A DNA stretch of 64,000 nt from Sulfurospirillum sp. (GTDB lineage Bacteria; Campylobacterota; Campylobacteria; Campylobacterales; Arcobacteraceae): contig JAKZMJ010000008.1 in assembly GCA_030491005.1 (NCBI GenBank), positions 62,001 to 126,000 on the forward strand, written 5' to 3'. Position numbers and translations under genes: made by a program. The first letter of the stretch is position 1. The number at the start of each line of letters is the position of its first letter. Under the pieces are notes generated by a model. The model searched no databases and had not been told where the DNA came from. It was given only the letters and a program-made list of their open reading frames with translations. Positions 26,833-35,605 of the stretch are shown in pieces.

Positions 26833-28356
26833 ATGCTAATATCTTTTATGAATTACAGACCTTATTTTAAGCCTTACTTTAAACTTTATATACATTATAG
26901 TATTTATTTATTAGCTTCTTTTTGTTTTGCCTTTTTCTTAGATATTTCTATGATAGATGATGGTTTAAGACATATTGCCTTTGCTTTTAATGAAGATATT
27001 ATGAGAAGTTGGGGAGATGTATTCCCTCATTCTTTATTTACTTCTTATGACCCTTGGTTTTTATGGCATAAAACATTAAAGTTTTTTTCACTCTTTGTTT
27101 CTTATGAATATGTACATATCTTAGTAAATACTATTTCCTTGTTTTTTCTAGCTCTTGCACTTGATATGTTTGTTAGAAAAGAGATATCTTATGATTTTTC
27201 ATCTATTCTTTATATATTAGTGTTTGGTATTGTGTATTATACTTCTTATAAATATACAGTGCTAAGACCTGATTTATTATCAGGTTTGTTTGTTATGTAT
27301 GCTTTGCTTTTAAAAAATAGATTTGTAGTTTTATTTTTATTGACTTTGTTTTATGGACCTTATTATTATTTGTTTTTTATATATACAGGCTCTATTGGTT
27401 TGGTTTTATTAGTTCAAAAAAACTACAAATCTTTTTTTGCTGTATTTTTAGCTTCTTCTTTAGTTCTCATTTTTCATTTGTTGTATGATTTTACAGGATA
27501 TATTGATACTGTTAAAAATATATTATTAGATCAAAAGTTAAGAGAGGGACTTGAAGTAGGTGAGGGTAGGGCTATGTTTGAGGTCTTATCTCATATTAAC
27601 TATTTTGTCTTAGTAGCTATTTTTTTTATATTATGTTCATATCTTATATATAAAAAATACACTTTTTTTAAAAACCATTCATTAGCTTTATTTTTGCTAA
27701 TTACTTCAGTACTATGGCTAAATCAAGCAAGATATTTTCATTTGTTTTATCCTATGATAGTAGTTTATATCTTAGCACTAGTAATAAATACAAATAAGAA
27801 AGCCTTTTTTAAAAAACTAAGATATTATAAAGTTATTAGCTTAAGAAGTGTGTCTTTTTCAAAAAAATCTATCTTATTTTATATCATTGCTCTACCTTAT
27901 AGTATATTTATGTTTTCTTATGCTTTTAGTACTAAATCTTTGAATGAAGAAATAAAAGAGACTGATTTTTATAAAAATGAATTATTTGATAATAAAATTG
28001 TTTTATTAAATAATATGAATATTGATATATACAAAGGTTTGTATCATAATCCAAGTATGAAGTTTGTTCCAAGTTGTAGCATAGGGTGGTTTACGAACAA
28101 AGATGAAAAGATGAAAGATATATATATAAGAATGCAAAAAGAAAATGGCATAAGTGAAGATGAACTATATTTACTAATCAAATATGTAAATGCTGATTTT
28201 TATATACATTATTTAAGAAATAAAAAACAAATTCTTGACTTGAATAAATTGCAAAACTTTGGTATTCTTCCTAAGATGATATTTAAAAATAGAATAATAT
28301 TTAAAATCGACAAAATCAACAAAAAGAATATAAAGAATATAAGAGAAAATATATGA
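26833..28356 (+). CDS. Polytopic membrane protein, GT-C glycosyltransferase-like
   Basis: This 507-residue protein has roughly ten to twelve membrane spans over residues 15-370 and a soluble C-terminal part of about 130 residues. An acidic pair (Asp42-Asp43 in MIDDGLRH) follows the first span. That is where GT-C transferases, which use lipid-linked sugars, carry catalytic acidic residues. I do not recognise a specific family. It overlaps the following family 2 glycosyltransferase by four bases and is followed by a GtrA gene. In Gtr-type modules the third gene is the specific periplasmic transferase, so that is the likely role. ATG 26848 is an alternative start. Confidence 0.7.
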   Translation: MLISFMNYRPYFKPYFKLYIHYSIYLLASFCFAFFLDISMIDDGLRHIAFAFNEDIMRSWGDVFPHSLFTSYDPWFLWHKTLKFFSLFVSYEYVHILVNTISLFFLALALDMFVRKEISYDFSSILYILVFGIVYYTSYKYTVLRPDLLSGLFVMYALLLKNRFVVLFLLTLFYGPYYYLFFIYTGSIGLVLLVQKNYKSFFAVFLASSLVLIFHLLYDFTGYIDTVKNILLDQKLREGLEVGEGRAMFEVLSHINYFVLVAIFFILCSYLIYKKYTFFKNHSLALFLLITSVLWLNQARYFHLFYPMIVVYILALVINTNKKAFFKKLRYYKVISLRSVSFSKKSILFYIIALPYSIFMFSYAFSTKSLNEEIKETDFYKNELFDNKIVLLNNMNIDIYKGLYHNPSMKFVPSCSIGWFTNKDEKMKDIYIRMQKENGISEDELYLLIKYVNADFYIHYLRNKKQILDLNKLQNFGILPKMIFKNRIIFKIDKINKKNIKNIRENI

Positions 28357-29279
28357 ATGAAGTAGCCATCTTATTACCTGCTTTTAATGAAGAGCTAACA
28401 CTAAAAGATACTATACTTAGTTTTTTTCATGAAGTGCCAAAAGCTTTAATAGTGGTAATTGATAATAATTCAAAGGATAAAACAGCACAAATAGCTAAAG
28501 AAACATTTGAAGAATATAATATAAATGGTATTCTTTTAAGAGAAAATAGGCAAGGCAAGGGCAATGCTATAAGATATGCTTTTAAAAAAATAGATGCAAA
28601 GATATATGTGATGGCTGATGCTGATATGACTTATCCTGCTTTTCAAGTACATGAGCTAATAAATGCAATAAAATATGAAGACATTGATATGTGCATTGGA
28701 GATAGGCTTAGTAATGGCACTTATGAAAAAGAAAATACAAGAGCTTTACATTCTTTTGGAAATTCTTTAGTTAAAAATCTAGTTAATAAACTCTTTGCTT
28801 CAAATATAAACGATATTATGAGTGGGTATAGAGCTTTTAGTAGGCATTTTGTGAAACATTATCCTATATTAGTTGAGGGTTTTGAACTTGAAACTGATAT
28901 GAGCCTTCATGCTCTTGATAAAAGATTTAGAATAAAAGAAATACCCATAGAATATAAAGATAGACCAGATGGAAGCTTATCAAAGTTGAATACTTTTGAT
29001 GATGGATTTAAAGTATTGCTTACTATTTTTCGTATCTTTAGGTACTATCGTCCTTTTATTTTTTTTACCATACTTTCTTTTGTATTTTTAGTCTTATGTC
29101 TTATTTGCTCTATTCCTGTCTTTGATGACTGGTTTACACATAAGTATATTTATCATGTGCCTTTGGCTATCTTAGCTACAGGCCTGGGCCTGATTTCTAT
29201 TATATTCTTTTCTTTAGGTATTATGCTTGATTCGATTTCACATTTAAGTAAACTAGAGTTTGAACAAAGAACTTTATAA
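28353..29279 (+). CDS. Family 2 glycosyltransferase, GtrB/Dpm1-like
   Basis: This GT-A enzyme probably loads a sugar from a nucleotide donor onto polyprenyl phosphate at the cytoplasmic face. The N-terminal catalytic domain has ILLPAFNEE, VVIDNNSKDKT, GKGNAIRYAF and the metal-binding ADADMTYP. The C-terminal part has two spans (about 232-253 and 265-290), as in GtrB. The length of 308 residues is typical. It overlaps the upstream GT-C-like gene by four bases and precedes gtrA by three. Confidence 0.9.
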   Translation: MNEVAILLPAFNEELTLKDTILSFFHEVPKALIVVIDNNSKDKTAQIAKETFEEYNINGILLRENRQGKGNAIRYAFKKIDAKIYVMADADMTYPAFQVHELINAIKYEDIDMCIGDRLSNGTYEKENTRALHSFGNSLVKNLVNKLFASNINDIMSGYRAFSRHFVKHYPILVEGFELETDMSLHALDKRFRIKEIPIEYKDRPDGSLSKLNTFDDGFKVLLTIFRIFRYYRPFIFFTILSFVFLVLCLICSIPVFDDWFTHKYIYHVPLAILATGLGLISIIFFSLGIMLDSISHLSKLEFEQRTL

Positions 29280-29282
29280 AAT

Positions 29283-29663
29283 TTGAAACAATTTTTAAAA
29301 TTCTCTTTCATTGGTACTATAGGTTTTATTGTTGATTCTTCAATATTATTATATCTTGTTAATTTTTTGGATTTTAATGTATTTGTCTCAAGGCTTATAT
29401 CTTTTGTATTTGCAGTTTTTGTAACTTGGATATTAAATCGTAATTTTACTTTTTCCAAAGAAAATAAAGAAAGTCACATAAAAGAATACAAAAAATATTT
29501 ATCTATACAAGTATTTGGTGCAGGCATTAATTTTTCTGTTTTCTTTACTCTGCTATATTTCTTTGAATTTTTAGAATTGTTTTTAATAATTCCTTTGGCT
29601 TTTGCTTCTCTTTCCTCTTTGTATTTTAATTTTACATTTGCAAAAAATAAAATTTATCATTGA
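29283..29663 (+). CDS. GtrA-family flippase
   Basis: GtrA-type proteins are small four-span membrane proteins thought to flip polyprenyl-phosphate-linked sugars. The 126-residue product shows the family pattern FSFIGTIGFIVDSSILLYLV and FVTWILNRNFTF. The start is TTG at 29283, three bases after the glycosyltransferase stop. It completes a GT-C, GtrB, GtrA set. Confidence 0.88.
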   Translation: MKQFLKFSFIGTIGFIVDSSILLYLVNFLDFNVFVSRLISFVFAVFVTWILNRNFTFSKENKESHIKEYKKYLSIQVFGAGINFSVFFTLLYFFEFLELFLIIPLAFASLSSLYFNFTFAKNKIYH

Positions 29664-30088
29664 AATAAATTTATTTATTTTTATTCTTTAACCCTTGATA
29701 TAAAGCTTTAAAGTATATTTCTTCTAAGGTTTTGATAGATATTTTTCTTTTAGTATTTTTTTAGAATGGAATATCAAATAAAAAAAGATTAATAGAAGAA
29801 TAATCAGATGTTTTAAAGATAAAAGAATTAGTAGTGTTGTATGCAATAATTATTAATAAGAATAATAGTATAAATTTAATGAAAGAATTTACTTCTTTTT
29901 TTAGATATTGAATGTTCATTATATATCTTTCCTCAATTTATTTTAGTAGAAATATAAATATAAGAGGAAAGTTAACTTTTAAAATCCACATATAAAGTAG
30001 AACCTTTAGTATACAAGATAAAAAATCATTTGACATTGTATCTTAAATCCAAATAAATACAAGCTAATTTATATATTATTTATCTATC
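29664..30088. other. Mostly non-coding gap between gtrA and maeB
   Basis: This 425-base stretch separates convergent units. An AAATAAATTTATTT palindrome followed by T-rich sequence just after gtrA could end that operon. One 52-codon minus-strand reading frame is listed separately. No RNA gene, repeat or insertion sequence is seen in the rest. Confidence 0.5.
29761..29919 (-). CDS. Possible 52-residue membrane peptide
   Basis: A minus-strand frame from ATG 29919 to TAA 29761 encodes a 52-residue product with a charged start (MNIQYLKKEVNSF), one hydrophobic span (about 14-26) and a polar tail. A good GAGGAAAG ribosome site lies about eight bases before the start codon, which is the main support. 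No family is recognised and the frame stands alone between gtrA and maeB. It may equally be chance in AT-rich DNA. Confidence 0.35.
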   Translation of the reverse strand: MNIQYLKKEVNSFIKFILLFLLIIIAYNTTNSFIFKTSDYSSINLFLFDIPF

Positions 30089-31348
30089 TTATATGAGCGT
30101 AGCTAAATGTTTTTTATAGTTTTGTATATCAAAATCTTTCATTTTAGAAACGCCTGAGTCAATAGCAGCTTGTGCAACTGCACTTGAAACTTCAACAATT
30201 AATCTTTTATCAAAAGGTTTAGGAATAATATATTCTTTAGAATAAGAAATATCAGTACCAAAAATATCTTTTACATATTGGGGTACTGCTTGTTTTGCTA
30301 AATTAGCAATGGCATAAGCTGCTGCTTTTTTCATAGCCATATTGATTTTTTTTGCTTGAACATCTAAGGCACCTCTAAAAATAAATGGAAAACCAAGAAC
30401 ATTATTTATCTGATTGTTAAAATCACTTCTACCTGTTCCTACAATTGCTTTATCTCTTATTTCAAATATTTCATGTGGATAAAGTTCAGGAGTTGGATTT
30501 GATAAGGCAAAAACAATAGGTTCATTTGCCATTAGTGCTACATGTTTTTGAGTAAATGTTCCAGGTCTTGATAAACCTAAGATGACATCGGCATCTCTAA
30601 AGGCATCTAATTTAGTCATACTCTCATCAATAGCAAATTCTTTTTTGTATTTATTTAAGTCATCTCTTTGCTTATGTATAACACCTTTTGAGTCACACAT
30701 AATAATATTTTGTACTCCAACTGCTTTATACATTCTTGCACAAGAAATAGCAGCAGCCCCAGCACCAACCACAATAACTTTTAAATCTTCTAATTTTTTA
30801 TTAATTAAATCACAAGCATTAATCAAGCCAGCTGTTGTGATGATAGCAGTTCCGTGTTGATCATCGTGCATAACAGGAATATCTAATTGTTCAATTAATT
30901 TATGTTCAATTTCAAAACAAGCAGGAGAGCCTATATCTTCTAAATTAATACCACCAAAAGTAGGAGAAATAGCTTTTACAATTTGGCAAAATTCTTCAAC
31001 TCTAGTTTCATCTACTTCTATATCAAAAGAATCAATATTTGAAAACTTTTTAAATAATACTGATTTACCTTCCATAACTGGTTTTGAAGCTAATGCTCCT
31101 ATATTGCCAAGTCCTAAAACTGCTGTACCATTTGAGATAACTGCAACTAAATTCTTTTTTGCTGTGTATTTAAATGCCATTTTAGGGTCTTTTTGTATTT
31201 CTAAACAAGGATAAGCAACTCCTGGGGTATATGCTAGGGATAAATCTCTTTGGGTAATTAAATTTGTTGTAGTTTCAACAGCTATTTTTCCAGGGTTTGG
31301 ATACTCATGATAATCTAATGCTTCTTCTTTGCTAACTTCTTTATTCAT
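30089..31348 (-). CDS. maeB: NAD(P)-dependent malic enzyme
   Basis: Malic enzyme decarboxylates malate to pyruvate, yielding NAD(P)H. The 419-residue product is the short form without the phosphotransacetylase-like domain found in E. coli MaeB. Family sequence is visible: LAYTPGVAYPCLEI near the start, GNIGALASKPVMEGKSVLFK, HDDQHGTAII, and the Rossmann motif VVGAGAAAISCA. I choose ATG 31348, preceded by AAGGTG; the frame extends 18 codons upstream without family-like sequence. It stands alone, with TACAAT on the minus strand as a possible -10. Confidence 0.95.
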   Translation of the reverse strand: MNKEVSKEEALDYHEYPNPGKIAVETTTNLITQRDLSLAYTPGVAYPCLEIQKDPKMAFKYTAKKNLVAVISNGTAVLGLGNIGALASKPVMEGKSVLFKKFSNIDSFDIEVDETRVEEFCQIVKAISPTFGGINLEDIGSPACFEIEHKLIEQLDIPVMHDDQHGTAIITTAGLINACDLINKKLEDLKVIVVGAGAAAISCARMYKAVGVQNIIMCDSKGVIHKQRDDLNKYKKEFAIDESMTKLDAFRDADVILGLSRPGTFTQKHVALMANEPIVFALSNPTPELYPHEIFEIRDKAIVGTGRSDFNNQINNVLGFPFIFRGALDVQAKKINMAMKKAAAYAIANLAKQAVPQYVKDIFGTDISYSKEYIIPKPFDKRLIVEVSSAVAQAAIDSGVSKMKDFDIQNYKKHLATLI

Positions 31349-31373
31349 AAAACACCTTAGTAATTTTTTTAAA

Positions 31374-31379
31374 ATTGTA
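31374..31379 (-). promoter_or_regulatory. Candidate -10 element for maeB
   Basis: TACAAT on the minus strand, about 26 bases before the chosen maeB start, in the divergent gap to the TPR gene. If it is used, the longer maeB frame cannot be the real one. Confidence 0.35.
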
Positions 31380-31489
31380 ACTAAAAGTAACTTAAAATAC
31401 AAAAAGTGATTTTTTCTTAAATATAAATATAAAATTAAGACAATAAATGATATCTATTAGTTTTATGTAATTTTTAAGAAAGGTTTTTT

Positions 31490-32539
31490 GTGGATAGTTT
31501 AGTTATAGAATACAAAGATCCACTTTTTGGCATTATTGCTCTTTTTGTATTGGTTTTTACAATTTCATTTCTTACTTATTCTTTTGGTGTTTACAAAGAA
31601 AGAAAAGCAAGAAAAGATTATAGAAAGCTACTTAGAAGATTTGAAATTGGTAAATTAAAAGAAAATGACTATGTGCATTTGTACAAAACTTATAATTTAC
31701 CTTTTGACTCAATTTTACTTTTAGCTTCTACATTTTTACATAATGGCAATTATACTAAGGCTATATCTGTTTATCTGACTTTATTAGAGCATATAACACA
31801 AAAAGTAAAAAGAGAAGAATTGTTGGAATTATTGGGAATGACTTACTTTAAAGGTGGCTTTTTACAACGCTCTAAAGACATATTCTTAAAAATATTAAAA
31901 TTTTCACCAAAAAATATAAAAGTATTAAGGTATCTTTTAATTATCTATGAAAAGTTATATGAATATGAAAGACTATATGAAGTAATATTATGCTTGGAAG
32001 AATTGGGACAAGATGTTAAAAAAGATAAGATTTTTACAAAATCCTTGATTATCTTGCATAATTCTATAAGCTCTTATGAAAACAAAACTAATCATTTATG
32101 TGAAATATTTCAGAAACATAAAAGTATTGAAAGATTATTTGTTCAGTTTTTAATACAATATAATCAAAAATTTTTATGGGATAATATTGAAAAATTTAAT
32201 TTTTCAAAATATGTAGACCTTATGTGGTATTTTGATTTTAATGACATTGATTTTGATAAAGTATTGAAAAATGATTTTTTAACGCATTTATATAATGCTA
32301 AAGGGTATATAAATAATCTAAATTCTAGTGATGATTTTGTATTTAATATATTGATATTATTGCATAAGCAAAAAAAAGAAATTAATACTAATTTAGATTT
32401 TGAATTTATGTGTAAAACTTGTAAACATATACATCCTATTTTTGCTCAAAGATGTCCAAATTGTCATAGTATTTTATCTTTTGATATTAAGTATACTTTA
32501 GCTAAAGATTTAAAACAAAGAAATCAATCTTTACAATAA
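31490..32539 (+). CDS. LapB-like TPR protein with C-terminal zinc ribbon
   Basis: The 349-residue product has one N-terminal span (about 12-32). A helical region follows that reads as tetratricopeptide repeats (from about residue 70, such as [26 protein letters not shown] and [27 protein letters not shown]). It ends in a rubredoxin-like metal site [18 protein letters not shown] near residues 308-328. This order of anchor, TPR and CxxC-CxxC is that of LapB (YciM), the E. coli regulator that controls LpxC and LPS assembly at the cytoplasmic face of the inner membrane. The start is GTG at 31490. It precedes rnc. The LPS role is inferred from architecture. Confidence 0.75.
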   Translation: MDSLVIEYKDPLFGIIALFVLVFTISFLTYSFGVYKERKARKDYRKLLRRFEIGKLKENDYVHLYKTYNLPFDSILLLASTFLHNGNYTKAISVYLTLLEHITQKVKREELLELLGMTYFKGGFLQRSKDIFLKILKFSPKNIKVLRYLLIIYEKLYEYERLYEVILCLEELGQDVKKDKIFTKSLIILHNSISSYENKTNHLCEIFQKHKSIERLFVQFLIQYNQKFLWDNIEKFNFSKYVDLMWYFDFNDIDFDKVLKNDFLTHLYNAKGYINNLNSSDDFVFNILILLHKQKKEINTNLDFEFMCKTCKHIHPIFAQRCPNCHSILSFDIKYTLAKDLKQRNQSLQ

Positions 32540-32546
32540 TATGTGA

Positions 32547-32552
32547 TATAAT
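32547..32552 (+). promoter_or_regulatory. Candidate -10 element for rnc-aroC
   Basis: A perfect TATAAT 32 bases before the rnc start, in the 44-base gap after the TPR gene, with AAAGGG as ribosome site close to the start codon. Confidence 0.45.
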
Positions 32553-32583
32553 AAAATTATTATATAGACAAAGGGTAAAATTA

Positions 32584-33267
32584 ATGTACGATTATAAAAC
32601 ACTTGAAAAGTGTTTGGATTATAAGTTTAAAAATGAAAACTTAATAATCGAAGCACTTACTCATAAGAGTTATAAAAAACAATACAACAATGAAAGACTG
32701 GAATTTTTAGGTGATGCTGTGCTTAATTTAATCGTTGGTGAGTATTTGTTTAAAAAATTTCCTAAATCAAATGAAGGTGAGCTTTCAAAGATAAGAGCTT
32801 CGCTGGTTAATGAAATAGGTTTTACAAAACTAGCAAATAAGATAAAGCTAGGAGATTATATCTATCTCTCTCATGCAGAAGAAAAAAATAACGGGCGAAA
32901 TAAAGCTTCTATATTATCAGATGCTTTTGAAGCTATTATGGGTGCTATTTATGTGGAGTCTGGTTTAAATATCTTAAAAAAGATTGTTCTAGTATTGTTA
33001 GAAAGGTCTTATACTGAGATAAATTTAGAAGTTTTATTTTCAGATTATAAAACAGCCTTACAAGAAATCACACAAGCAAACTATGGAGTTATTCCTATAT
33101 ATAAAATTGAAAACTCATCAGGACCTGATCATCTTAAAGAATTTGAAATATCTATTTGGATTAATGATAAGATGTATGGAGTTGCAAAAGGTAAAAGCAA
33201 AAAAATAGCACAACAAGCAGTTGCCAAAATAGCACTTAAAGATTTAAAAGGTAATAAAAGTGAATAG
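32584..33267 (+). CDS. rnc: Ribonuclease III
   Basis: RNase III cuts double-stranded RNA and processes rRNA precursors. The signature [14 protein letters not shown] gives the first metal-binding acidic residues, and [15 protein letters not shown] gives the second set. The C-terminal dsRNA-binding domain (about 155-227) includes [21 protein letters not shown]. The length of 227 residues is typical. It overlaps aroC by eight bases, an rnc-aroC pair also found in Campylobacter. Confidence 0.97.
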   Translation: MYDYKTLEKCLDYKFKNENLIIEALTHKSYKKQYNNERLEFLGDAVLNLIVGEYLFKKFPKSNEGELSKIRASLVNEIGFTKLANKIKLGDYIYLSHAEEKNNGRNKASILSDAFEAIMGAIYVESGLNILKKIVLVLLERSYTEINLEVLFSDYKTALQEITQANYGVIPIYKIENSSGPDHLKEFEISIWINDKMYGVAKGKSKKIAQQAVAKIALKDLKGNKSE

Positions 33268-34333
33268 TTTCGGACATAGATTTAAATTTACAAGCTTTGG
33301 TGAAAGTCATGGTAAGGCTATTGGTTGTGTTATTGATGGAGTACCTGCTGGCATAAAAATTGATGAAAATTTTATTCAAGAACAAATGAACAAAAGAAAA
33401 CCAGGTAAAAATAAATATGCTACATCAAGAAAAGAAGATGATATAGTAGAAATATTATCAGGTACTTTTGAAGGTCTTAGTACTGGAACACCTATTTCTA
33501 TTCTTATATATAATACTAATCAAAAAAGTCGTGATTATACAAATGTTAAAGATTTATTCAGACCAGGTCATGCTGATTTTACTTATTTTCATAAATATGG
33601 CATTAGAGATTATAGGGGAGGTGGGCGATCAAGTGCTAGAGAAACGGCTACAAGAGTAGCATCTGGTGCTATTGCGCAATTAATGTTAAATGAAATAGGA
33701 ATTAGTATTAAAAGTGGTATTTGTGAAATAGATGGTATTAAATCTAAAACATTAGATTTTGATTATTCTTTAAAATCAGAAATATTTGCTTTAGATAAAA
33801 GTATTGAAGAAGAACAAAAAAATGCAATATTAAGTGCAAAAAATGAACATAATTCTGTAGGTGGAGTAGCTTTCATAAAAGTTAAAAATTGTCCCGTTGG
33901 TTTAGGAGAGCCTATGTATTTTAAATTAGATGCTCAAATTGCTAATGCTATGATGAGTATTAATGCTGTAAAAGCAATAGAAATAGGAAATGGAATTCAA
34001 TCATCATCATTGAATGCTTATGAAAATAATGATCAAATAGATTCAAAAGGTTTTAAAAGTAATGCAAGTGGAGGTATCTTAGGTGGTATTTCAAATGGAG
34101 ATGATATAAATATAAAAGTATATTTTAAAGCAACTCCTTCTATTTTTATAAAACAAGATACCGTAGATATTTATAACAATGAAACAATTTGTGAATTAAA
34201 AGGTAGACATGATCCTTGTGTAGCTATTAGAGGTAGTATAGTTGCAAATGCTATGGTTGCCTTGGTATTAGCAGATATGCTTTTATTAAATATGAGTAGT
34301 AAAATTGAGAATGTAAAAAAAGTTTATAAGTAA
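33260..34333 (+). CDS. aroC: Chorismate synthase AroC
   Basis: AroC makes chorismate from EPSP using reduced flavin. Signatures are [18 protein letters not shown] near the start, the RxGHADFTY-type segment [13 protein letters not shown] with [11 protein letters not shown], and the C-terminal [11 protein letters not shown]. The length of 357 residues is typical. The GTG at 33260 overlaps the rnc stop region by eight bases, so translation is probably coupled. Confidence 0.97.
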   Translation: MNSFGHRFKFTSFGESHGKAIGCVIDGVPAGIKIDENFIQEQMNKRKPGKNKYATSRKEDDIVEILSGTFEGLSTGTPISILIYNTNQKSRDYTNVKDLFRPGHADFTYFHKYGIRDYRGGGRSSARETATRVASGAIAQLMLNEIGISIKSGICEIDGIKSKTLDFDYSLKSEIFALDKSIEEEQKNAILSAKNEHNSVGGVAFIKVKNCPVGLGEPMYFKLDAQIANAMMSINAVKAIEIGNGIQSSSLNAYENNDQIDSKGFKSNASGGILGGISNGDDINIKVYFKATPSIFIKQDTVDIYNNETICELKGRHDPCVAIRGSIVANAMVALVLADMLLLNMSSKIENVKKVYK

Positions 34334-34411
34334 ATTATAGATTTATATATACTTTAAAGTATATTTTTGTATTATCTCTTTTCCCTTTGCTTTGGTCAAG
34401 TTAAAAGGTTT

Positions 34412-34429
34412 AAAGCGATTTCTCGCTTT
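34412..34429 (+). terminator. Short terminator hairpin after aroC
   Basis: AAAGCGA (34412-34418) pairs with TCGCTTT (34423-34429) around a TTTC loop, followed by TG. An 18-base AT palindrome at 34347-34364 lies upstream and may add to it. Together they separate aroC from sixA. Confidence 0.55.
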
Positions 34430-34463
34430 TGTAATAATAATAGATATATTAGGTTATAAATTA

Positions 34464-34931
34464 ATGAAAACATTGTATATAATGAGACATGGTGAAAAAG
34501 AAATAAAAGATATTAATGATTATGAAATAAATTTAACGCAAGAAGGTACTAAACAAGTAACACAACTTTCTAAGCAATTAAAAGAAGCAAACATAAAACC
34601 AGATCTTATATTATCTAGTCCATCTATAAGAACAAGACAAACAGCACAAATAATTGCAGATGAATTAAATTATGAAAAAAATATACATTATAGTGAAGTG
34701 TTATATCAGGCATTTTTAAATGAACTAATTGAAGTTATTACTTATACCTTTGATAATGTTAATACACTTTTTTTAATAGGACATAATCCATCTATAGCAT
34801 CATTTGTATCTTCTTTTGTAGGGTTTAAACAAAAATTTGAAATGGGAGCAGTGCTTAAAATACAATTCAATGTCAATTCTTGGCTTGACATTAAACAAAG
34901 TAATGCTAAATTTATATCATATAATTTATAA
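34464..34931 (+). CDS. sixA: SixA-like histidine phosphatase
   Basis: This is a small phosphohistidine phosphatase of the RHG branch. The catalytic histidine is in LYIMRHGEKE, the second arginine in SSPSIRTRQTAQII and the second histidine in FLIGHNPSI. ATG 34464 (155 residues) starts exactly at the family's N-terminus; the frame runs further upstream through the aroC terminator and is not used. SixA proteins dephosphorylate histidine phosphotransfer proteins or PTS components; the target here is unknown. Confidence 0.9.
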   Translation: MKTLYIMRHGEKEIKDINDYEINLTQEGTKQVTQLSKQLKEANIKPDLILSSPSIRTRQTAQIIADELNYEKNIHYSEVLYQAFLNELIEVITYTFDNVNTLFLIGHNPSIASFVSSFVGFKQKFEMGAVLKIQFNVNSWLDIKQSNAKFISYNL

Positions 34932-34983
34932 ACATTAATTTTTTTTATGATAAAATAAAATATAAATATTAAAGGAGTATAAG

Positions 34984-35529
34984 ATGAATACAAGTACAGT
35001 AGGAAGACATATAGAATTAACAGAAGCAATTAAAGATTATATCAATAGTTCTGTAGATATTTTTAAAAAATATAACTTAGATATCATAGCAGTAAATTCA
35101 ATTATTTCACAAGAAGAGAAAAAACATAAAAAGAAAATTTTTAGTTTTGAATTTACTTTAAATATTGCAAATATAGATACTGTTGTTGTAAAACAAAAAG
35201 ATCAAGACTTATATCGTGCTATTGATATAGCAGTTGATAGAGTTTCAAAAGTTTTAAGACGCCATCATGATAAAGTTACAAATCATAAGGCTAGTAAATT
35301 AACAGAGATTGATTCTTTAGAAATTGAAGATGTCATTGCAAATGAATTGGAAAAATTTGAAGAAGAGATTTATCCTGTAAGATTACATTCTTATAAACCA
35401 ATTGCAATAGAAGAAGCTTTAGATGAACTTAAAGATACAGAAGCTGCATTTAAAGTATTTTATGACAAAGATGATAATATGAGAGTATTATATAAAAGTA
35501 GTGATAACGGAAAATTTGGTTTGTATTAA
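34984..35529 (+). CDS. hpf: Long-form ribosome hibernation promoting factor
   Basis: The 181-residue product has the S30AE ribosome-binding domain (about 1-105) and the C-terminal dimerisation domain (about 125-181, EEEIYPVRLHSYKPIAIEEALDEL). That makes it the long HPF, which pairs 70S ribosomes into 100S dimers in starvation. It has AAAGGAG as ribosome site, a likely -10 in TATGATAAAAT upstream and a strong terminator downstream, so it is a single-gene unit. Confidence 0.95.
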   Translation: MNTSTVGRHIELTEAIKDYINSSVDIFKKYNLDIIAVNSIISQEEKKHKKKIFSFEFTLNIANIDTVVVKQKDQDLYRAIDIAVDRVSKVLRRHHDKVTNHKASKLTEIDSLEIEDVIANELEKFEEEIYPVRLHSYKPIAIEEALDELKDTEAAFKVFYDKDDNMRVLYKSSDNGKFGLY

Positions 35530-35546
35530 TCAATTTTTTATAATCT

Positions 35547-35580
35547 AAAAAGGTATTGGCAAAAGCTGATACCTTTTTTT
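35547..35580 (+). terminator. Strong intrinsic terminator after hpf
   Basis: A 14-base stem with two G-U pairs runs from AAAAAGGTATTGGC to GCTGATACCTTTTT around an AAAA loop, and continues into a T run. It is the clearest intrinsic terminator in the window. Confidence 0.88.
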
Positions 35581-35605
35581 TATTTATAATAAATAAGAAA
35601 AGAGT

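Noticed and set aside
34347-34364. 18-base perfect palindrome as an operator
   Set aside because: Pure AT composition and position just after aroC fit a weak terminator part better than a regulator site.
34392-34463. N-terminal extension of sixA
   Set aside because: It would read through the aroC terminator hairpin and adds residues unlike the family, whose N-terminus matches ATG 34464.
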